Notes under the pieces: model-generated
Databases searched by the model: none
What the model was told of the DNA's origin: nothing
Seen by the model: the letters and a program-made list of their open reading frames with translations, nothing else
Translations under genes and position numbers: made by a program
NCBI GenBank assembly: GCA_016235555.1
Contig: JACRKC010000080.1
Span: 1 to 64,000, forward strand
Direction of reading: 5' to 3'
Length of the DNA: 64,000 nt
Source: Verrucomicrobiota bacterium
Lineage (GTDB): Bacteria; Verrucomicrobiota; Verrucomicrobiia; Opitutales; Opitutaceae
Shown here: piece after piece, positions 25,701 to 33,600 of the stretch
How the letters are laid out: each line of letters starts with the position of its first letter
Numbering within the stretch: position 1 is the first letter of the stretch

Positions 25701-27399
25701 AGGTGCCGTCGCTGGCGGCGTTGACCGTGAGGGTATGGCCGGGACCGAGGTTGACGGTGCCGCCGGAGCCAGTGAGGGCCGAGACGGTCTGGGCGGTGTT
25801 GTTGAGGTTGAGCGTGCCACCATTGACCACCAAGCCGGCGGTGGCGCCCGAAAGAGCGGCCCCGGAGTTGACGGTGAGAGTGCCGGCGGAAAGCGTCGTG
25901 GTGCCGGTCTGGGTATTGACACCGCCGAGCGTCCAAGTGCCCGCGCCGTTTTTCGTGAGAGACGTCGCGCCAGTGTTGTCGCCGATGATCGCGGCGAGCG
26001 ACCCTGTGCCAGTTCCGGTCAGCGTCAGGGTGCGGGCGCTGGTCGAACCGTTGAATCCCATGCTCCCGGCGTTGTTGAGCGTGAGTTGACCCGCACCGGA
26101 GGCGTCGATCGTGCCGCCCGCAGCACCAACGGAAAACAGGCGATCGGAGGTGGAGCCCGCACCGGTGTAGAGCAGTGTGCCGCCGTCGAGGATCAGGCTG
26201 GAGGCGGTGTTGTTCGACGCGCCGATGGAACTGTTTGCCCCCCCATTGGCCAAGGCACTGACGGACAGAATACCGCCGGAAATCGTCGTCGAACCGGTGT
26301 AAGAATTGGTGCCCGAAAGCGTGAGTGTGCCACTGCCGGTTTTCACCAGCGAACCTGCGCTGGCGAGCGTGCCAGAAAACGTGCCGGTGGTGGTGGAGTT
26401 GACGGTGAGGGTGTGGCCGGAACCAAGGTTGATGGTGCCGCCGGTGCCGGAAAGGGCGGCGACGGTCTGGGCGGTGTTGTTGAGGGTGAGGGTGCCGCCG
26501 TTGACGACGAGGGAGCCGGTGGCCCCGGAGAGGGCCCCGGTGGAGCTGACGATGACGGTGCCGGCGCTGACGGTGGTGGTGCCGGTCTGAGTATTGACGC
26601 CGGCCAAGGTGAGGGTGCCGGTGCCGTTCTTGGTGAGGTTACCGGTGCTGGCGAAAATGCCGGAGTAGGTGCCGGTGGTGGTGGAGTTGACCGCGAGAGT
26701 GTGGCCGGAGCCGAGGTTGATGGTGCCGCCGGTGCCGGAAAGGGCGGCGACGGTCTGGGCGGTGTTGTTGAGATTGAGAGTGCCGCCGTTGACCACCAAG
26801 CCGGCGGTGGCGCCCGAAAGAGCGGCACCAGTGGCGACGTTTAATGTGCCGGCCGTGAGCGTCGTCGTGCCGGTCTGAGAGTTTGCGGCGCTGAGCGTGA
26901 GTGCGCCGGTGCCGGTTTTTGTTACGCTGCCTGTTCCCATGATTGAGACGCTCGATGGCAGGGTCGAGTTCGAGCTCGAGTTGAATGTCAGCGTATTTCC
27001 GGCGGTGTTGATGATCCACGTGCCGGTCGCGACGGAAATCGTCCCGACGCTGACAGCGGAGGTAAGCGTTGCCGTATAGGTGCTGGTGCCTGACGAGCCA
27101 CCGAGAATCGCGTTGTTGGGTGTGGCCGCGTTTGACCACGCGATCGTGGCGGAGGTCCCGGTCGAAGACCAACGTTTGTTGGTCGTGCCCCAATTGAAGC
27201 TGGCGGAGGCGCCGTAGCCGGCGGTCGTGTTGTTGAAATCAGTCTGATATGTCGTCTGGGCCGAAACAGGTGCGGCAATCACCGTCACGAAAATAACGGC
27301 GGCGAGACGAAATCCCAAATTATCAACGCCCCAAAGCTTTTCAGTTGAGGGCCTATTTGCCGCGACTCGGCAGGAACCTTTTGTGTCGCTTGCAGCCAT
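22786..27399 (-). CDS. Giant PEP-CTERM protein with autotransporter-type strand repeats
   Basis: This 1537-residue exported protein has a signal peptide (AAVIFVTVIAAPVSA before QTTYQTDFNN), a passenger-like beta-helix of many GTLTLSGxNTYTG-type strand repeats, and a C-terminal sorting signal: PEPSTYGALF, a hydrophobic helix, then RRWRRSAARR. PEP-CTERM proteins are processed by an exosortase (EpsH/XrtA type) and are linked to exopolysaccharide. Typical repeat text is TLTKTGAGVLTLSGSSTGYT or VKNGTLIVDTISNGS. There is no outer-membrane beta-barrel, so it is not a true autotransporter despite the repeats. The ATG at 27399 leaves about 30 residues before the leader; an in-frame TTG just before GFRLAA is an alternative start. 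It is divergent from the SdrD-B-like gene. Confidence 0.88.
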   Translation of the reverse strand: MAASDTKGSCRVAANRPSTEKLWGVDNLGFRLAAVIFVTVIAAPVSAQTTYQTDFNNTTAGYGASASFNWGTTNKRWSSTGTSATIAWSNAATPNNAILGGSSGTSTYTATLTSAVSVGTISVATGTWIINTAGNTLTFNSSSNSTLPSSVSIMGTGSVTKTGTGALTLSAANSQTGTTTLTAGTLNVATGAALSGATAGLVVNGGTLNLNNTAQTVAALSGTGGTINLGSGHTLAVNSTTTGTYSGIFASTGNLTKNGTGTLTLAGVNTQTGTTTVSAGTVIVSSTGALSGATGSLVVNGGTLTLNNTAQTVAALSGTGGTINLGSGHTLTVNSTTTGTFSGTLASAGSLVKTGSGTLTLSGTNSYTGSTTISGGILSVSALANGGANSSIGASNNTASSLILDGGTLLYTGAGSTSDRLFSVGAAGGTIDASGAGQLTLNNAGSMGFNGSTSARTLTLTGTGTGSLAAIIGDNTGATSLTKNGAGTWTLGGVNTQTGTTTLSAGTLTVNSGAALSGATAGLVVNGGTLNLNNTAQTVSALTGSGGTVNLGPGHTLTVNAASDGTYAGVLGSSGTLTKTGAGVLTLSGSSTGYTGAVNVSGGTLLAANSSALGAGTSGTTVSSGAALGLAGSSLTVANGTLTISGDGVSNSGALYNASGSGTNRWNNSITLGADARIGAAAGTLNLGPNKPGFAPSGHSQPTENSYITLGNSTNSNSLTFSGSGTIVVNSRIQDYSGQTAGWSYLDANTINYRPVAPSGTAGSVTIDMSSGGVVKYVANANTYTGTTYVKNGTLIVDTISNGSTAPHDTTTDSFHGVNGALVIGNGSSTATVQLGQGGSPNAKEALSHLTTVTIYADGTLNLNSQGQTIDALTFTGAANNGALGQVQIGTGATLYLNNNVLVSSTSGTATIGTGNLSMTLHQASGVDSGTANRTFTVTNSGATLQIDAVVQNGTLIKEGAGTLVLNGSNTYTGQTQINNGIVKATSGTSASHSSLGSGDATTAQGTIVASGATLQLSGGIAISDERLHLSGTGYSGNQGALQNVSGNNTWGVAGLARINLHDDARINADSGTTLTILSNIVSVDKADDTTARNKALTVGGSGDVTISGSISTGSTTTTTVTKDGTGTLTLSGNNSYAGATTVSSGVLVAAHNNALGSVTTGTDGTSVSSGAALHLSGGITVGGESLSLSGTGISGNGALRNVSGTNTFGGTVSLGTGTNVATTRIQNDVAGNSLALTGGLITGGSANATLNIGGSGNTALSGNNGGGYTLSGGSSVFTKDGTGTVSLSLSGGSTDNQIGVTHVNAGTLAVTSGTLNTAALDTTISSAVLAVASGAQVTATYSSGSTVFYGTISDVSGDGGGTFKKNGAGELVFAQSFNAGSSSTLILNGGTLKLGNTSGVNVTFGTISITADTTIDFNGSYATTLTAANLLISGGVNVTIINWTSLSDAWYATTQINGNTGSILDLTNQSPLNQITFSTPTNAPATATTWVTTQGGNYFNREIRPTPEPSTYGALFLGACLAFLGYRRWRRSAARR
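25690..26860 (-). repeat. Near-identical ~291-bp units inside the PEP-CTERM gene
   Basis: A unit of about 97 codons (GALSGATxGLVVNGGTLxLN, QTVAALSGTGGTINLGSGHT, NGTGTLTLAGVNTQTGTTT) recurs around 26670-26860, 26380-26590 and 25700-25920. Long stretches are nearly identical in DNA, for example GTGCCGGAAAGGGCGGCGAC. Recent tandem duplication or conversion is likely, and the array could vary between strains. Confidence 0.7.
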
Positions 27400-27416
27400 G
27401 GAGATCGACGTGCGGC

Positions 27417-27445
27417 ATCAAATCAAAGCGAAGTCCGCCTGTCAA
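27417..27445 (-). promoter_or_regulatory. Candidate sigma70-type promoter for the PEP-CTERM gene
   Basis: On the minus strand there is TTGACA (27440-27445), a 17-nt spacer and TTTGAT (27417-27422) in an AT-rich gap. The predicted transcript start would be only about 10 nt before the annotated ATG, which favours either a very short leader or the downstream TTG start. Confidence 0.35.
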
Positions 27446-27623
27446 ATCTTATTTAGGGTGATTTACCCAGAACGTAAAGCGAAGTGTTACCGCTATTCGG
27501 GCCTATCTTCGATACATCTGAATAGGTTGTTCACGATGTCGTGCACCGTGGCCCAAGGCATTCGTGTTTATGCGGTGCCACGGCGGCGATTTCGTATGTT
27601 TCGGGGGCAAAATTACGTATAGG

Positions 27624-27653
27624 GTGACTTTATGGTCGACTTATGGGGATAAT
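27624..27653 (+). promoter_or_regulatory. Candidate promoter for the SdrD-B-like gene
   Basis: GTGACT (27624-27629), an 18-nt spacer and GATAAT (27648-27653) lie about 50 bp before the MKTQFF start. The surrounding 27400-27700 interval is clearly more AT-rich than the rest of the window. Confidence 0.35.
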
Positions 27654-27708
27654 TACCTAATGTTCCGAATGTCCCCTCGATTCCCACATGTTTGTATCTC
27701 GTGACGCT

Positions 27709-30267
27709 ATGAAGACGCAGTTTTTTGCCCCGTTTGTTAGAGCTTGGAGTCTTGTGGTTGTGGCAGTGGTGGGTGGCTCGCTGTTGCACGCCTCAGACCC
27801 GAGCGGGACCATTGTCTACACGCCTGGCACGCCGACGATCGTGGAGGGAAACATTCCATTTCCGACCACGATCACGATCAAGATCAAGGCGCCGGACAAT
27901 CTTGCGGGCCCGGTAACGGTCACGCCCTACGTGACGATCGACGCGAATACTTTGCCGGCAGGCGTGTCTTTGGCAAAGGCGCTGAGTTTTGTATCGTTTT
28001 CTCCAAGTCAACTGACTTTCACCACCCCGCTACAGGAACTCTCCACCCAATTCACGGTGACGTTCACTTTGGAAGCGCTGCCGACTGGGTCGACGGTGGG
28101 GTCGGCGCTTTATGTGTATCGGATCCTCACGTCGGGATGGGGTGTGCCGGTGGATGATCCCGGCACTTTCATCAATGCGTCGGCCACGGCGGCGGCGTCG
28201 ACCGGATCGGGGCCGCTCACGACCGCGGTAGTCGCTCCGGCGGACGGCTCGACGGTTCAGCTCAACTCGGGCGAGACGTCGCGGTTGATCAATTTTAGTT
28301 TTACGGCGACGGCTTCTCCGGGTGATCCCCTGACCAACGTGACTGCAACGGTCGACGGGCTGGCCCTGCCACTCACTTTCCAGAATTCGGCCGGAAGCGT
28401 GATCACGGGACCGACCGGTCAGCTTGCAGTGACGGCCAGCGGATCGATGACGTTGGCGCCCGGCCAGCATGAAGTGATCGTCAACGCATACAATGCGGCT
28501 GGTAATGGGACCGGTCAGGCCACCGACACGAACGGCTTCCGGATCAACTCAGTAGCCGTCCCCCCTGTGGCGACGGTCAGTTTGACCAACGGTGCGAGCT
28601 ACACACTGCGGGCCGGTGATGGCACCCTGAATGTGCCGTTCACCTTTGCGGTTTCGCGCCCGGTGGTGGCGGGAGATGTCAATCCCCTCGTGGTGCTGCT
28701 CGATGGAGCGCCCACGTCGTATACGCTGACTTCCGCAGTCAATGCCCTGAGCGTGACCGGCGGCGGCACACGCACGTTTTCCGAGGCCGAATTGCCCGCC
28801 GGAATTTCCACGCACACGCTGACGGTGCAGGGCACCGATGCGAATGGAACGTCGAATCTGGCCGCGGCGACCTTTACGATCAATTATATCAGGCCCACAC
28901 CGACCATCACCATCACGTCGCCCACGACGGCGGCGATCACGATCCCGACCGGTGCGACGACGGTCAACGTGCCGTTCACGATCCTAAGCGCGAGCAGCAC
29001 GGGCTTTGGCGTGGATTCGGTCGTAGCCTGGCTCGATACCGGCGCGACTTTCTCACCGTCGACGACGGGACTTGGCACCATCAGTGCGACGAGCACCGGC
29101 ACGCTCGCGGCCGTTGGCGCCGGTGTTCACACTTTGCAGGCCCGCGTCTCGACCGGCGGCAACGCTGCGATCACCGCGACCACCTCGGTGACCTTCGAGG
29201 TCAAGAGTTCGACGACGTTGCCGCCGACGGTGGTTATCAACACGCCGCCGGCCGGATCGGTCTTTACCCGCGTCTCCGGTGGGCCGGCGCTGAGTATTCC
29301 GCTTACGTTCACTGGAAGCAGCCTGACGCCGGGCGGGACGATCACCACGCTCACCGCCAAACTTGACGGCGCGAACCTGGCGCTCACCACCACCGGTATT
29401 GGCACAGCCGTCGCCAACGGCAGCGCCACGATGTCGGTCTCGACGGCCGGTGCCCACACCATCACCGTTTCCGCAGTCGATGCCTATGGCACGGCGACGG
29501 CCACGCGGACCTTTCAGGTGAACGTGGTGACGGGGCGGACCATCTGCGGAGACACGTTTTTCGACGTCGACTTCGACGGACAGGAAGACAGCGGTGAGTT
29601 TGGCCTCAGCGGCGTGCTCGTGCGATTGCTGAACTCCAGCGGCCAGGTGGTCGCCACGGCTACGAGCAACGCCTGCGGCAATTACTCGTTCGGCAATGTG
29701 GGCCCGGGCACTTATGTGGTCGCCGCGATCATTCCCACGGGCCTGAAGGCGACAACACTCAACGAACGTTCGGTAACCGTGGCGGGAGCGGATGTGCGCG
29801 TGCCGCTGTTCGGGTTCGGGCTCGATTTCAATGCCCTGCGCACGATGACGGCGAACGGCAACTCGCAGGGCTACTGGAAAACCAACATCGACAAGGCGAT
29901 CGCTGGCTCGACCAGCGGCGTGCAGGTCTCCAAGAGCACGCTCAGCTCCTACACGACCAAGATCGGTGATTTCGCGCTCTCGCCTTACGACAATATCACG
30001 CTGAAGACAGCTTCCAGCACGTTGGGCTATTCCGGCTCCTCGGTGACGTCGTTGCTCTCCAAGCAGCTCATCGCCTCGGAATACAATTACCAGGCGGGCG
30101 CCTACCTCAACGGCAACAAGACGCTCACGATGCTGTTCGTGTGGTGGGGTGAGTATGTGCTCGCCAATCCGGGCAGGTATTCGAGCACCTACATCACGTG
30201 GGCCAAGAATTGGTTCGAGGCCTACAATGTCAGTCACGGCGGCGTCGTGGCCGGGCCGGCTCCGTAA
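27709..30267 (+). CDS. Large secreted protein with SdrD B-like domain
   Basis: This exported protein of 852 residues has a signal peptide (WSLVVVAVVGGSLLHAS). Several Ig-like or cadherin-like repeats follow over about residues 35-600, with recurring TVNVPFTI, PLTFTGSSLTPGG and AGAHTITVSAVDAYG. An SdrD B/Cna-B type domain (ICGDTFFDVDFDGQEDSGEF, then GNVGPGTYVVAAI) lies at about 610-700, and its acidic DVDFDGQED loop resembles a calcium site. The last 130 residues (NGNSQGYWKTNIDKA, LFVWWGEYVLANPGRYSS) form a distinct Trp/Tyr-rich domain I cannot name. No PEP-CTERM or other anchor is seen. An upstream ATG at 27688 is also in frame. A surface-adhesion role is inferred. Confidence 0.8.
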   Translation: MKTQFFAPFVRAWSLVVVAVVGGSLLHASDPSGTIVYTPGTPTIVEGNIPFPTTITIKIKAPDNLAGPVTVTPYVTIDANTLPAGVSLAKALSFVSFSPSQLTFTTPLQELSTQFTVTFTLEALPTGSTVGSALYVYRILTSGWGVPVDDPGTFINASATAAASTGSGPLTTAVVAPADGSTVQLNSGETSRLINFSFTATASPGDPLTNVTATVDGLALPLTFQNSAGSVITGPTGQLAVTASGSMTLAPGQHEVIVNAYNAAGNGTGQATDTNGFRINSVAVPPVATVSLTNGASYTLRAGDGTLNVPFTFAVSRPVVAGDVNPLVVLLDGAPTSYTLTSAVNALSVTGGGTRTFSEAELPAGISTHTLTVQGTDANGTSNLAAATFTINYIRPTPTITITSPTTAAITIPTGATTVNVPFTILSASSTGFGVDSVVAWLDTGATFSPSTTGLGTISATSTGTLAAVGAGVHTLQARVSTGGNAAITATTSVTFEVKSSTTLPPTVVINTPPAGSVFTRVSGGPALSIPLTFTGSSLTPGGTITTLTAKLDGANLALTTTGIGTAVANGSATMSVSTAGAHTITVSAVDAYGTATATRTFQVNVVTGRTICGDTFFDVDFDGQEDSGEFGLSGVLVRLLNSSGQVVATATSNACGNYSFGNVGPGTYVVAAIIPTGLKATTLNERSVTVAGADVRVPLFGFGLDFNALRTMTANGNSQGYWKTNIDKAIAGSTSGVQVSKSTLSSYTTKIGDFALSPYDNITLKTASSTLGYSGSSVTSLLSKQLIASEYNYQAGAYLNGNKTLTMLFVWWGEYVLANPGRYSSTYITWAKNWFEAYNVSHGGVVAGPAP

Positions 30268-30291
30268 GGTTTGGATTGAGTTTTCTTTCGC

Positions 30292-30321
30292 GCCGGGCTT
30301 CTGCGGAAGCCCGGCTTTTTT
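30292..30321 (+). terminator. Rho-independent terminator of the SdrD-B-like gene
   Basis: A perfect 9-bp stem GCCGGGCTT/AAGCCCGGC (30292-30300 and 30307-30315) with a 6-nt loop is followed by TTTTTT, 25 bp after the stop codon. Confidence 0.9.
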
Positions 30322-30658
30322 GCCCGCATGCGGCCCGACCATCCGGGTCGAGGCTGCGCAGGAGTCACTTCGAGCGCCGCTCCCGGAAAGCAGGAACGCC
30401 AGGTTTGGAAGCGTTCAGGATGACGGGTGCACCATCGCCATTCACGTCGACGATCTCCGCCTGCGTGCTCGAGGCTGACGCGTCGTCCACCACGTATGGG
30501 ATGAATTCGGCCGTTGGAACCCGCCGCGCCGCAGCTCGGCGCTCGGCATGCAACAAAGGAGACTGCGGCCACGGCGGAACCTGCCTGCGCCGTTTTCTTG
30601 AGTTGGGTGGCTCCGCCCGTTTGGGTGAGTGCCCGTCAACCCCTGAACCCCGTCCGCC
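30322..30658. other. Intergenic stretch without a clear gene
   Basis: Nothing convincing is coded here. A minus-strand frame reads VDDASASSTQAEIVDVNGDG near 30430-30490, which could be a gene remnant, but it has no start, no domain and no partner. The promoter of the CotH gene should lie in its right part. Confidence 0.4.
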
Positions 30659-33600
30659 ATGCCTCGTTCCATCCAAGCCGTTTTGGGCCATGCTTGCTTG
30701 CTCGCCGCGATCCTCCCGGCGGTGCTGCCCGCCGCCAGCTTCACCCACAACTTCAACTCCGTCGCCACCGACACCCCGAACGGCGCGATCAACACCAACC
30801 TCACGTTGAGCGGCGGCTCGCTCAACGGCGCCGCCGCCAACGTGACCTTGATCTCCAATCGCAAGGACACGAACGGCGCCGGCACCATCAACGTCGGCAT
30901 CGTCAAGACCGGGGTCGGCTCGGGTGGCGCGACGGCGCTGCGGCTCGCGGACAAAGCCACGGGCAGCGCCACGGCGGCCCTGGTGCTCCCGGTGCTCGAT
31001 GCCAACGCCACGGTCACCGAGTTCACGGTCACGCTCCGGCTGCTGCTCGACCGGACGGCGGGGGCGACACCGGCGGACGGATTCAATATCAGCTTCGGCC
31101 CGGCGCTGAGCGGCGTCGGCGGCGCGGGCGGGCACCTGGCCGCCTACGGCCTGATCGTGAACTTCGACACGTATCAGAATGCCACGAACGACCCGCGGAG
31201 CATCGAGGTATTCGCGGACGGCAACTCCGTCGGCAACTTCCTCGCGTCGAACCTGCCGGGCGGAAACTTCACCTACGACCAGACCTTCCGCGAGCTCACG
31301 TTACACTGGGATGTCGTCAACGGCCTCGACCTCACCTACGGCGGCACCACGATCTTCTCGAAGCTGCCCACGCCGGGTTTCATTCCGACGGTCGGCGGCA
31401 ACTTCGCGATCAACGCCGGCACCGGCGGTTTGATGCACGATGTGTTCATCGACGACCTGGCGATCACGACGGTCACCACCCCGGTCGCGCCCCCGCAGAC
31501 CGGCGGCGTGGTCATCGAGGAGATCATGGCGGACAACAACGGCGGTCTCGAAGACGAGGATCTGGACCGGCCCGACTGGATCGATCTCTACAACGGCACC
31601 GCCGCCGCGGTCAGCCTCGCCGGCTGGCGGCTGGATCATGTGAGCGCCCCGGTCCCCGCGCCCGGCACCACCCCGGCGCCGGCCAGCTACGCGCTGCCGA
31701 ATAATCTCACGATCCCTGCCTACGGCCACGTGGTGATCTTCGCCTCGGGCAAGAACCGGTTCACGAACGTCCGGCCCCATGCGAATTTCACGCTGCAAAA
31801 AGAAGGCGGCACGTTGACGCTGGTGCGCGCCGACGGCACCACCGCGGCCCACTCCCTCGCTTTCGGGCCGCAGCAGCAGGACGTGGCTTTCGGCGGGCTG
31901 GGGGCGGCGCAGACCCCGGGCTACCTGGAGACGCCCACGCCCGGCGCGGCCAACGCCGGGCGGCAGGCGGCGGGCCGGCGCCTCGGCGCGCCGGTGTTCT
32001 TCAAGCCGGGGGTCACGCCGCGGGCCGACCAACCCAGCGCGGTCCTCACCTCGGCGATCTCGCTCGGGCTCCAGTTGCCCGAGGATGCGCCCGCCGGCGC
32101 CGAAATCCGCTACACGCTCAACACCGCCGAGCCGACCGAAACCTCGCCGCGCTACACCGCGCCGCTCGACATCACGACCGGCACCTGCGTGAAGGCGCGG
32201 GTGTTCGCCCCCGACCACCTGCCGTCGAAGACGGGCAACCGCGCCTTCATCTGGCTCTCCAGCGCGGCCGACACCAGCGCGACCACCCTGATCAATGTCG
32301 CCAGCAACTACGCCGGCTCGGGCCGGGCCTTCAGCAGCAACCTGCCGGTGCTCGTGCTCGACAGCTTCCTGCGCAATGTCGACGGGCTCACGAATCCCGC
32401 GGGGTTGCGGCCGTATCGATTCACCCAGGTCGCCGTCTACGACGTGCAGCCCGGCACCAACCGCGCGAGCCTCGCCGGTCCGCCCGACCAGATGTTGCGC
32501 GGTGGCACGCATGTGCGCGGCCAGAGCTCCTCCGGACAGGCCGAGCGGCCCTATGCGCTGGAGCTGTGGAAGGAGGACGAGGATGCCGACCGCACCGAGC
32601 CGCTGCTCGGCATGCCCAGCGATGCCGACTGGGTGCTGATGACCCTCACCTTGGACAAATCGCTCATGCGAAATTACCTCATGCAGCAGGCGATGCTGGA
32701 CGCCAACGGCCCGGGGGCCGGCGTGCGCTGCCGCTTCGTCGAGGTGTTCTTCAACCAGGGCAACACCACGCTCGATTACGCCGACTACCGCGGCGTCTAC
32801 CTGCTCATGGAGAAGGTCTCGCGCGGCAAGGAGCGCGTCGACGTGGCCAAGCTCAACGACAGCATGAGCGATCCCGCGCTGATCAACGGCGGCTTCATCT
32901 TCAAGAACGACAAGACGCCCTACGAATACCGGATCAACGCCGCCGCCAACGCCGCCATTCCCGGCGCCAACCGCGACTACGACATCTTCGATCCCGAACC
33001 CGTCACCGCGACGCAGGCCGGCGCCCTCGTCGACTGGCTCAACCGCCTGACGACCGCGCTCGCCGCCGCGGATTTCAACCAGCCCGCGAGTGCGAACTAC
33101 TACGCGAAGTGGCTCCACGAGCGCAGCTTCATCGACAAGACCCTGTTCCTCGAGCTGTGCAAGGAGGTCGATGCCTACACCTTCAGCTACTATTTCTCGA
33201 AGGACCGCAACGGCCCGCTCACGGCCTTTCCGCTCTGGGATGTCGACCGCAGCCTCGGCAATAGCGACTACGGTTCCTCCAACGCGACGTTCGGCATGAA
33301 GTGGTGGGTCGTCGGCGGAAACTACACCTATTACACCCGGCTCCACCAGGACGCCGAGTTCAACGATCGCTATTGGAACCGCTGGACGGCGCTCCGGCGC
33401 TCGCATTTCGCCAAGGAGAAGCTCTTCGAGCGCATCGAGTCGGTCTACACGCTGCTCACGGACGGCAGCCGCGCCGACATCGTCAACGCGGCCAACGCCA
33501 CGACGATGGCGGTGCAGGTGCCCGTGGCGCGCCACTACCGCAAATACCCGATCCTCGGCGCGCTCACGTTTTCCGGTGGCCAGACCGGCCAGGCGACTCG

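Noticed and set aside
25690-26860. Possible CRISPR-like direct repeats
   Set aside because: The repeats are about 291 bp, lie in one reading frame and encode beta-strand units; there are no short spacers or cas genes.
22786-27399. True autotransporter
   Set aside because: The passenger-type repeats are present, but the C-terminus is a PEP-CTERM sorting signal and there is no 12-strand barrel.
30365-30520. Minus-strand gene remnant reading VDDASASSTQAEIVDVNGDG
   Set aside because: The only visible evidence is a short open frame; it has no start, no domain and no homologous copy in the window.
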